Source of the DNA: Streptomyces misionensis
Lineage (GTDB): Bacteria > Actinomycetota > Actinomycetes > Streptomycetales > Streptomycetaceae
Direction of reading: 5' to 3'
Assembly: GCF_900104815.1 (NCBI RefSeq)
Contig: NZ_FNTD01000003.1
Coordinates: forward strand, 124,001 to 188,000
Length of the DNA stretch: 64,000 bases
Below, in pieces: positions 57,359-64,000 of this stretch. Under the pieces are notes generated by a model. That model did no database searches. It was not told the origin of the DNA and saw only the letters and a list, made by a program, of their open reading frames with translations. The translations under genes were made by a program, and so were the position numbers. Positions within the stretch are counted from its first letter, which is position 1. Each line of letters opens with the position of its first letter.

Positions 57359-57556
57359 ATGGTTGCCCCGACCCTGCCGCACCTTTCGCCGGAGCAGCGC
57401 GAGCGCCTGGAGCAGCTCGCCGCCGCCGCCCGGCTGCGCATGGCGCTGTACCCGTCGCCGAAGCCGCCACCCGCCCGGCGCCGCTCCCGCTCACGGCAGT
57501 ACCGCGGTGGCCGGCCGAACCCGTGGCGCGCCGCGCGGGGCCGCCGCCGGGGATAA
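57359..57556 (+). CDS. Small basic protein, 65 aa
   Basis: ATG at 57359 follows GCACGGAGGCCCCC. One helix (SPEQRERLEQLAAAARLRMA) is followed by an Arg/Pro-rich tail (PARRRSRSRQYRGGRPN) that could bind nucleic acid. It follows the relaxase in the same direction and precedes a GGTGCG-rich stretch. Confidence 0.55.
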   Translation: MVAPTLPHLSPEQRERLEQLAAAARLRMALYPSPKPPPARRRSRSRQYRGGRPNPWRAARGRRRG

Positions 57557-57920
57557 GTGGACGCGATGGACTCCACCGCGGTGGTGCGGATCGGCCGGTC
57601 CACTCGGTGCGCACCGCCCGGTGGGGGAGTGCGGAACATCCGGGCATCCGGTGCGCTCGGTGCGGTGCACCGGGCGCACCGGTGCGGCAGCCGAGCTCCG
57701 GCCCGCCCGCTGACCTCCGAGCTAGGAGATGTGGCGTCGGCCACGGACAAACCCACACGACATGGGGGTGGTCAAGAAGGAATCGGACACCTGTTGTCGC
57801 TGACCGTCAGACCGCGGACAAGGGGTGGCTCCTCACGGTGGCCCCGGCCCGCGCGCACATCCGTGTACGGGCCGGACGACTGCCGACCCGGCCCGCAGGC
57901 CGGGGGAAACCGAGGACACC
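57557..57920. repeat. Gap with clustered GGTGCG/CGCACC repeats
   Basis: GGTGCG or its complement occurs about eight times between 57582 and 57688. These include CCGGTGCG (57648-57655) paired with CGCACCGG further on, and a CGGTGCGGTGCACCGGGCGC run. The cluster lies between relaxase-linked genes and the replication-relaxation gene, so an origin, clt-like or operator function is possible. The rest of the gap shows no gene. Confidence 0.5.
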
Positions 57921-59405
57921 GTGCCCACCGACCACGCACCCCGCCCCGCCCAAGCCCGCCCCACCGTGCCCGGCCCGGCACCTGCCGGCGACCTGGACCA
58001 GGTCCCGCAGTCCCCCTCCACGGGCCCCTCCATCGCCCCCTCCGCGGCCACTTCGCCCGCCCGGCGCGTCTCCGCAGCTCAGCCCAGGAAGTCAAGGTCC
58101 CGCGACGCGTTCGACAACCCTCCTAGGCCGACACAGGTCTGGGAGCCGACCGGAGTACGAAGGAAGGAAGTGCTGAGCGCTCTGGGCATCTTCCAGCGGG
58201 CTACCGCCGATCAGCTCTGGCGGATGCTGCGCCCTGCGGACCGGCACGACCGGTGCACCAGGGACACCCTGAAGGTGTTGGAGAAGACGGGCCTGGTGCG
58301 GGAGGAGACGCGACTGGAGTCGGGACACAAGCTGTGGGTGCTCACGGAGAAGGGCCACAAGGAAGCCAAGACGCTGCTGCCGAAGTCGGTGAGGATCTCC
58401 GCGCTGCGCAAGCCCCGGGTCGATGCGGAGGGCCGGCCGGTGAAGGACGTCGGGTACGACGAACACGCCGCCGCCGTCACCTCCACCGCCGCGGTGCTCA
58501 CCGGGGCTGGGTACGGCACCCCGCTGTCCTGGCAGACCGAGATCGCCCACCGGCTCCCGTACGGCTACACCCAGCACGCCGACCTGACGATGCGCGCGCC
58601 GGACGCCGGGGTTCCCGCGATGCTCCTGGAGGTCGACCGCGTCAACGAGCCCGTCGACGACCTGGTGGACAAGCTGCGCCGCTACCACGACTGGTTCGAG
58701 CTCCTGGCGCCGAAGGCCGACGCGAACAAGGAGAAGGCGGCCCGGCGGCAGGGTGCGGCGGTGCACGAATTCCGCCTGTGGTCACGGATCTACCCGGCGA
58801 CGGGCCGCGAGGGCTACGTGCCGGTGGCGTTCGTGTTCACGGGCAAGACGGAGGCGCAGCGCGCCAGCCGGATGCGGCGCCTGGAGCAGGCCGCCCGCGC
58901 CTACTTCGCCGGCACTCCGTACCCGTGGGCTGGGTTCACGGCCGTCGACTACCACCAGGCGGTGCCTGTGGTCGTCACCGAGCTGGAGCGGATCACCGCC
59001 CATCCGGCCGGTGCTGCGGGCAGGGTGTGGCGCAGGCTCGGGCGCGATGAGTGGCAGACCCTGCCCGAGGCCCTCGACAACCCCGACGGCGAGCGGCTGT
59101 ACCGGGTGGAGCTCCGGGAGGCCCGTCGGCGCCAGGCGGAGCGCGAGGCCGCGCACCGGGAGGCGCAGCGGCCGGTGTGCACCCAGTGCGGGGCGAAGTT
59201 CACCGACGAACGCTGGCAGCAGATCAGGCAGTCCTCGTGGCACGGTGAGCGAGACGGCCTGTGCGGGCCGTGCGCGAAGGAGGCCGCCGACCGCGCGGAG
59301 GCTGAGCGCGTCGCGCGCCGCCAGGCGGAGGAAGCCGACCGCGCGGCCGCCGAAGCGGCGGCGGTGAAGCCGCGCAGCCGGTTCAGCATCAGGCGCCGCC
59401 GGTAG
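57921..59405 (+). CDS. Replication-relaxation family protein
   Basis: GTG at 57921 follows CCGAGGACACC. A disordered Pro-rich N-terminus of about 80 residues is followed by a winged helix (VLSALGIFQRATADQLWRML, DTLKVLEKTGLVREE, HKLWVLTEKG). The core (DVGYDEHAAAVTSTAAVLTG, HADLTMRAPDAGVPAMLLEV, DRVNEPVDDLVDKLRRYHDW) is typical of the actinobacterial replication-relaxation family. A zinc pair (CTQC ... CGPC) and a charged coil close the 494-residue protein. It is linked to plasmid replication or transfer control by family and position. Confidence 0.84.
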   Translation: MPTDHAPRPAQARPTVPGPAPAGDLDQVPQSPSTGPSIAPSAATSPARRVSAAQPRKSRSRDAFDNPPRPTQVWEPTGVRRKEVLSALGIFQRATADQLWRMLRPADRHDRCTRDTLKVLEKTGLVREETRLESGHKLWVLTEKGHKEAKTLLPKSVRISALRKPRVDAEGRPVKDVGYDEHAAAVTSTAAVLTGAGYGTPLSWQTEIAHRLPYGYTQHADLTMRAPDAGVPAMLLEVDRVNEPVDDLVDKLRRYHDWFELLAPKADANKEKAARRQGAAVHEFRLWSRIYPATGREGYVPVAFVFTGKTEAQRASRMRRLEQAARAYFAGTPYPWAGFTAVDYHQAVPVVVTELERITAHPAGAAGRVWRRLGRDEWQTLPEALDNPDGERLYRVELREARRRQAEREAAHREAQRPVCTQCGAKFTDERWQQIRQSSWHGERDGLCGPCAKEAADRAEAERVARRQAEEADRAAAEAAAVKPRSRFSIRRRR

Positions 59406-59526
59406 CCGACAGCCTCGGAGGCCGGGGTGGTTGTCGGTGGCAGCTGCGAGGCTGGCCGAATGGATGTCCGCTGGGCGGTGGCGGGTCGACTGGAACAAGG
59501 ATTCGAACAAGTGATTGAATTAGGTC

Positions 59527-59733
59527 ATGCGGCCGATTCCTGATGACCTCGCCCGGGCCCACGAGGAGTGGCACTCCACCTACCGCCAGCTCGCGGTCTC
59601 CCCGCACTCCGAGCTGCGCCGGCGCCTGATCCGGCTGTCGGCGCAGGCGTTGTTCCACCCGTACTGGCGTGGCCGGCCCTCGCAGGCCTGGGCGGCACTG
59701 CACGGTGCCCGTCATGTCCGACCTGCCGCCTGA
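59527..59733 (+). CDS. Small hypothetical protein, 68 aa
   Basis: ATG at 59527 begins MRPIPDDLARAHEEWHSTYR, with helical QLAVSPHSELRRRLIRLSAQ. Its 3' end overlaps the DUF6233 gene by 20 bases. Coupled expression with that gene is likely. Function unknown. Confidence 0.58.
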   Translation: MRPIPDDLARAHEEWHSTYRQLAVSPHSELRRRLIRLSAQALFHPYWRGRPSQAWAALHGARHVRPAA

Positions 59734-60130
59734 CCCGCCCCGCCTGCGGGCGATCCTCGAGCACCTGGAGCGACAGGTCGCCGAGACCGAGACCATAGGC
59801 ATCTACCTGCGGCTCCAGCGCGACGAGGTACGCAAGGCCCTCGCCCGGGCCACCTCGGCCCCCACCCGGGCCCAAGCCCGCACACCACAACGCCCTGAAC
59901 CCCCGCGGCGCACGACGCCGGCCGAATACCTGATGGAGTCGAAGTTCGGCCCGGACGATCCCCTGCCGGTCGTCGTGCACGTCGGTGCCTGCACGATCCG
60001 GCAGGGGCGCCGGGCCCCCTCCGCGATCAGCGCGCAGCAAGCCCGCATGGTGCTCACCGACACGGTGATCGGAGCTGAGCCGTGCCCGATCTGCAGACCA
60101 GAGAACACGCTGGGAATCGACCTTGCGTGA
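59714..60130 (+). CDS. DUF6233 protein
   Basis: The 138-residue protein reads RLRAILEHLERQVAETETIG, IYLRLQRDEVRKALARA (coiled coil), a Pro/Arg linker, then a C-terminal domain with VVHVGACTIRQGRRAP, MVLTDTVIGAEPCPICRP. This matches DUF6233 and is the intact relative of the remnant at 53.2 kb and of the 13094 gene. Cysteines near the end may bind metal. Confidence 0.75.
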   Translation: MSDLPPDPPRLRAILEHLERQVAETETIGIYLRLQRDEVRKALARATSAPTRAQARTPQRPEPPRRTTPAEYLMESKFGPDDPLPVVVHVGACTIRQGRRAPSAISAQQARMVLTDTVIGAEPCPICRPENTLGIDLA

Positions 60131-60241
60131 GGGGTGCACATCTACCGGGCCTGCGGGACGGCTGATGTGCCTGACGCCCGGCGCGCTCACCCTGTTGGGC
60201 GCCGACCGGGCCACCGCGCCGGTCTCAGTGCGGCGGCTCTG

Positions 60242-61171
60242 TCAGACGGGGGACGTCGACGGGGGAGTGGTCGGGCCGGGCGCGGTGCCAGCGGGCGGGG
60301 TGACGACGTCGACGCCGACCTCCACCACCAGCCCGGGCTCCACCAGCGTAACGTCCAGCGTCTCCCCGCTGCCCCATCCGGCGGTGAACGTCCAGCCCGT
60401 CCACGGATGCCCACCCCGCCCTGGCGCAAGCAGACCGCCGACCGCAACGCTGGCCGTCTGGGCGAGGGTGGTCGTGCGGCCGACGTACTGAAGACGGCCT
60501 TCGTCGTCGTACCTGCCGAGCAACACGGTCCGAGGGGAGTTCAAGGTGCCGGTGACCGCGCCGACGATCGCCTCGCTCGTCTCACGGACCTTGTACTTCT
60601 TCCAGCCCCGCACCGACGGCTGGTAGGCACCGGTGACCCGCTTGAAGACCACACCCTCCATCTCGACCGATGACCACGTCAGCCACTCGCGCACGGTGTC
60701 CGGGTCGGTGGTCGACGGGCACAGCGCCCACGGCGCAACGAGCCGACGGGCGGCAAACAACGACTCCAGCGCGGCTCTGCGCCGCCAGTACGGCCACCTG
60801 ATCGTTTCCGTCCCGGACAACCTCAGCAGATCGAACGCCACGAAGTGGGCCGGCCACTCACCCGCCGCCCGCTCCGCCCCGGCACCGCGTCGGGCCAGCC
60901 GGTTCTGCAGCCGCTCGAAGGCGAGGCGACCTGCGGCGTCCCAGACGACCAACTCGCCGTCCAGGGCCGTCGCGTCCGGGAGCTGTGCTGATCCGGCCAC
61001 GATCTCCGGGAACGAAGCCGCCATCTCGGTGCCGCGCCTGGAGCGCAGCACGACCCGGCCCGCATCGATGGAGAACAGCGCCCGGAACCCGTCCTTCTCC
61101 AGACTTTGACGTGTCTCATGAGACATCAGCTCGCGTCGGCCCCGGAGCCCTAGCTCAGACACAAGCCGCAA
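60242..61171 (-). pseudogene. ATP-dependent DNA ligase (LigC/LigD-type), decayed
   Basis: The body is a recognisable ligase: RVVLRSRRGTEMAASFPEIV, LDGELVVWDAAGRLAFERLQ, HFVAFDLLRLSG, EGVVFKRVTGAYQPSVRGWK, KYKVRETSEAIVGAVTGTL. The nucleotidyl-transfer motif should read K-x-DG; here it is SLEKDGFRAL with the lysine directly before DG. An adjacent frame holds HVKVW, so an indel destroyed the site. Near the C-terminus the frame leaves homology at about 60300 (another frame reads RWHRARPDHSPVDVPRLTEP). Activity is unlikely. Confidence 0.72.
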
Positions 61172-61405
61172 AGTAGCGATTAGGACTTCGTGAGCGCGGT
61201 CTTCTTGCGGGAGAGCCGGCCGAGCCGGGTGCCTTCAACGTGTCGCCATTGCGCAACAACTGAAGCGCGAGGTCGAGCTTCCGCCTGGACGCCTTCGCAC
61301 CGCTCGCGGTGTCGATGCGGACGTTGTCGCGGGCGCCATCGTTTGCCGACTCTGAAGATCGGTCTGGTGCATGACCGGATCAGCCTGGGTGTGTTCGGGG
61401 GTTGC

Positions 61406-62833
61406 TCAACTTTGCGTGTGGCGACCGGGCGTCGCTTGTGGTGTTGGTGCTTGCGCCGGGCGTGAGGCGGTCGTGTCGTCTCCTTCCTGGTGGGCCGGGC
61501 GCCGGGGCAGCCGCGACGCGGGCAGCAGGCCGAGAGCGGCAAGTGCGGCCAGGATCAGCAGAGTGGAACTCGTGGTTGAAACAGCCGAGCTGGTTGCGCT
61601 GGCCGCGACGGCGATGCCGAAGGTCGGCCCGATGTTCATGGCGGTCTGCTTGAGCCCGCCGACGACTCCGGCGTACCCGGGCGGCGCGTCACCGACGACG
61701 GTCCCGGTGGCGGTGACCATCACGGTGGCGAACCCGGCACCGATGGCGGCAAAGACTGCAGCCGTAGCCATCCATGTGCTGGCGGGATCGAGCCGGGACA
61801 GCCCCGCGATGCCGACCGCGACGAAGAGCGTACCGGCGATCGCGGTGCGGCGCGCACCGTACCGGCGCAGTGCGGCGACCGCGGCGGGTGAGCCGAGGAC
61901 CATGAGCACGGTCAGCGGGAGCACGCGCAGACCGCTGGCGAGTGGGTCGAGTCGAAGTACGTCCTGGAGGTAGAACGTGGCCCTGAACAGCGCGCCGAAC
62001 ACGCCGGCGGTGGTGACCAGCAGGAGCGTCATCGACGCCGTCACCGGTACGGACCGCGCTACGGCTGGTGGCACGATCGGGTGTGTGGTGCGGCGTTCGT
62101 GCCAAGTGAGCAACGTTGCCACGCCGATGACGGCGAGGAATTCGAGCAGCATCGGCGTGGCGGTCCAGCCCCGCGTGGGTACATCGGACAAGGCGTGGAC
62201 CAGGGTTGCGAGCGCGACCGCTAGCAGGCCCGCGCTGGTGAGGTTGAGCCGTGGAGAGTTGGCACGCTCGGGTGCTGGCGTCCGTACGGCGAGGGCGAGG
62301 ACGGCGAGGACGAATGCGAGGGGCACGTTGACCCAGAAGACGGCGCGCCACCCCAGATGAGCCACGAGAACACCGCCCAGGAGCGGACCGGACCCTGCCG
62401 CCACCGCGATCGCACTGGTGCGAATGGCGATCGGCGTGCCGAGCCGGTCCGCGGGATACGCCAGCCGTAGCAGCGCGAGCGTCGCAGGTTGCAGGAACGC
62501 GGCGAACCCGCCCTGCACCGCGCGCAGAACGATCACCCAGCCGACGGTCGGCGCGAGCGCGATCCCGGCCGAGGCAGCCCCGAAACCGAGGACGCCGACG
62601 AACAACAGGCGCGGGTGCCCGTACCGGTCCCCGAGGCGCCCGGCGATCACGAGTAGCGCGGCCACGGCGACCAGATAGCCGGTGCTCGTCCACTGGATCT
62701 GCGCCACGCTTGCGCCGAGATCACGCTGCATGCCGGGCTGCGCCATGAGCAGGATGGTTCCGTCCAGCGCGACGATCACCGCGCCGGCCACGCTGACCAG
62801 AAGTGCAATCTGCCGCTGTACGGGTGCGGTCAT
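61406..62833 (-). CDS. MFS transporter, DHA2-type drug exporter
   Basis: The 475-residue protein begins with helix 1 (IALLVSVAGAVIVALDGTIL), the motif-C-like region and AGRLGDRYGHPRLLFVGVLG (MFS motif A). PLLGGVLVAHLGWRAVFWVN, VPLAFVL is characteristic of the DHA2 (14-helix) drug:H+ antiporters. Its start overlaps the TetR stop by 4 bases, so both genes form one transcript controlled by the regulator. Confidence 0.87.
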   Translation of the reverse strand: MTAPVQRQIALLVSVAGAVIVALDGTILLMAQPGMQRDLGASVAQIQWTSTGYLVAVAALLVIAGRLGDRYGHPRLLFVGVLGFGAASAGIALAPTVGWVIVLRAVQGGFAAFLQPATLALLRLAYPADRLGTPIAIRTSAIAVAAGSGPLLGGVLVAHLGWRAVFWVNVPLAFVLAVLALAVRTPAPERANSPRLNLTSAGLLAVALATLVHALSDVPTRGWTATPMLLEFLAVIGVATLLTWHERRTTHPIVPPAVARSVPVTASMTLLLVTTAGVFGALFRATFYLQDVLRLDPLASGLRVLPLTVLMVLGSPAAVAALRRYGARRTAIAGTLFVAVGIAGLSRLDPASTWMATAAVFAAIGAGFATVMVTATGTVVGDAPPGYAGVVGGLKQTAMNIGPTFGIAVAASATSSAVSTTSSTLLILAALAALGLLPASRLPRRPAHQEGDDTTASRPAQAPTPQATPGRHTQS

Positions 62834-63486
62834 GAGGTCACCGGGCCGAGGTGGGCGTCCAGAACTGTCGCGATGAGCCGGTCACGTTGGTTGTCGTCGG
62901 GGGCGCCGTCCAGCGGTGGGGCACCGAGGGCGAGTTGCAGGCTGCCCCAGGCCCACAGCTGGGCCATGCCGTGCAGGTTCGACCACAGGGCGGCGGCAGT
63001 CACCGCAGGCGGCGGTCCGGCCTCGTTCGGCCCGTCAGCGCGTCGCGCGGCATCTCTCTCCGATTGGCATCGGGCGACGAGTCCGGTGAAGTGCCCGAAC
63101 AGCGGGAGGGTCGACTCGCGCAGCCTCGGTTGGTCCGATGCCTGCGCCGCGCCGTCGAGCAGGTCGTGCCGCCACATGAGCTCGAACATCCCGCGGCGTT
63201 CCAGCGCGTACCCGACGTACGCCCGCGCGAGGGCCTCCAACTGGCCGCGCGGTGTGGTCGTGCCGGCGACCGCGGCCTCGAACGTGGCTGCGAGGTCCTC
63301 GAAGCCGCGACGGCCGATAGCCGAGAGCAGCGCATGGTGCGTTGGGAAGTACCGACGCGGCGCCCCGTGCGACACCCCCGCTCGACGGGCTACTTCCCGC
63401 AGGCCCACGGACGCGGAGCCCTCGGTCAGCACAAGGTCGACCCCGACATCGATCAACCGCTCCCGAAGGGAACTCTCATCAGTCAT
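62830..63486 (-). CDS. TetR-family regulator of the exporter
   Basis: ATG at 63486 (or GTG at 63492) begins TDESSLRERLIDVGVDLVLT and includes SVGLREVARRAGVSHGAPRR, YFPTHHALLSAIGRRGF, a standard TetR helix-turn-helix. The ligand domain is helical. No ribosome-binding site exists: the start lies inside a palindrome, so translation is probably leaderless. It is co-transcribed with the MFS gene, giving negative autoregulation. Confidence 0.87.
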   Translation of the reverse strand: MTDESSLRERLIDVGVDLVLTEGSASVGLREVARRAGVSHGAPRRYFPTHHALLSAIGRRGFEDLAATFEAAVAGTTTPRGQLEALARAYVGYALERRGMFELMWRHDLLDGAAQASDQPRLRESTLPLFGHFTGLVARCQSERDAARRADGPNEAGPPPAVTAAALWSNLHGMAQLWAWGSLQLALGAPPLDGAPDDNQRDRLIATVLDAHLGPVTS

Positions 63487-63522
63487 AGACACTGTCTACC
63501 ACCTATTTGTAGACAGTGTCTA
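63486..63522. promoter_or_regulatory. Double TetR operator covering the promoter
   Basis: TAGACACTGTCTA (63486-63498) and TAGACAGTGTCTA (63510-63522) are two 13-bp palindromes with centres 24 bp apart; together they also form a larger inverted repeat. They occupy the positions expected for the -10 and -35 regions of a leaderless transcript starting at 63486. Confidence 0.82.
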
Positions 63523-63880
63523 CTCATTAGGTGAGTGATCCTTCTCCTCAGCGGGTGGCGGGGTTTGCCTCGGCTCGCTCACGGCGGCACGCCGACCGGG
63601 AATGGTCACGCCCGACAGGTCGAGGCGCTTGTTCATGTCGAGGCGGAACGTGCCGTAGGGGGAGGCCCCGAGATGGCTCGGTGACCGCGGCCTGGGCATC
63701 GCGGGCGAGGTCGCGCCAGGTGCGCCACGCGGTTTCGTACGCCTCGGTCTGTTGCTCGCTCCAGGGCTGCGTGCTGGGTGGCCCGAACGTGTCCCGCAGC
63801 TGCTCGACCTGCGCCCGCGCCGCGTCCGCCGCCCGCTGCATCTTGACGAGTTCTTCGAAAGTGTGTGCCGCGCGCGGATC
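63523..63880 (-). pseudogene. AHTFEELV-family protein, start lost and frameshifted
   Basis: The minus strand reads AAHTFEELVKMQRAADAARA, then PSTQPWSEQQTEAYETAWRT and WRDLARDAQAAVTE. At about 63680 it shifts to another frame (HLGASPYGTFRLDMNKRLDL). It is homologous to the 12606 gene, but where that gene has GTG this copy has GCG. The -10-like TAGGAT upstream is kept. A downstream ATG at 63841 could start a shortened product. Confidence 0.58.
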
Positions 63881-64000
63881 CTACGGGGCCAAGGAGCCGC
63901 GTCGGTTGTCGGGCTTGCCGCCCGATCGGGTGGAGCCCCGGTCTTTCCCGGGCGAGCCGCCGGCCGGAGCCACTACGAAGATCACAGCCCTTCCGTGATC
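63881..64000. other. Right edge, no gene recognised
   Basis: Only the promoter-like flank of the decayed AHTFEELV gene (TAGGATCC on the minus strand) is identifiable before the window ends. Confidence 0.3.

Overview
The window is about 64 kb of very GC-rich DNA with strong third-position G/C bias. The protein families are typical of Streptomyces: Wbl, XRE-TPR regulator, DUF2637, FtsK-like TraB, replication-relaxation protein, DUF6233 and DUF6197. It contains a partition locus, a conjugal translocase, a MobF-type relaxase, a tyrosine recombinase and many small zinc-ribbon and membrane proteins. It contains no ribosomal, tRNA or core metabolic genes. I read it as part of a large conjugative plasmid, possibly linear, or an integrated conjugative element. 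No telomere or attachment site can be proven from the sequence alone.

Layout. At 1-4.5 kb there is a partial secreted nuclease-like gene, a broken DUF721 (DciA-like) gene and a type I-E-like CRISPR array with a leader but no cas genes. At 4.5-13.5 kb there are small accessory genes and a TetR-controlled metabolic cluster (2OG oxygenase, threonine-dehydratase-like enzyme, class IV aminotransferase, HTH-SUMF1 fusion). At 13.4-17.4 kb there is a large protein of unknown function, a dense field of palindromes, and a tyrosine recombinase. At 17.4-20.3 kb there is a second small CRISPR array with a homologous leader, a second damaged DUF721 gene, and a winged-helix protein that may be a replication protein. 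At 20.8-24.9 kb there are regulators: XRE-TPR with a RibD-type reductase, and a GntR-UTRA-GNAT fusion with twin operator-like sites.

The plasmid backbone, almost all on the plus strand, runs from 25.2 to 47.5 kb. It carries a Wbl protein, a DUF2637 membrane/coiled-coil protein, conjugation-type proteins, the TraB/FtsK-like translocase and many tightly overlapping small genes. It also carries a Pycsar-effector-like membrane protein, a P-loop kinase, a GGDEF protein, an ASCH-like protein and an Lsr2-like protein. A YrhB/Imm35-type cargo pair appears to have been inserted at 39.1-40.5 kb.

The remainder holds a RapZ_C-HIT fusion (47.5 kb), a regulator with an MFS exporter behind a near-ideal operator (48.5-50.4 kb), an integrase remnant, and parAB with two identical palindromes (51.1-53 kb). 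The ParA reads in permuted motif order. A zone of decayed genes follows (53-54.6 kb), then a RelE-like toxin candidate, a stand-alone relaxase (55.3 kb), a replication-relaxation protein (57.9 kb), a decayed DNA ligase (60.2 kb) and a TetR/MFS pair with a double operator (61.4-63.5 kb).

Most unusual observations: the permuted ParA with parS-like sites; two cas-less CRISPR arrays with matching leaders beside damaged DciA-like genes; the palindrome field beside the recombinase; and a Pycsar-effector-like protein sharing a run of genes with a GGDEF cyclase. All functional statements rest on reading motifs by eye; no database search was possible.
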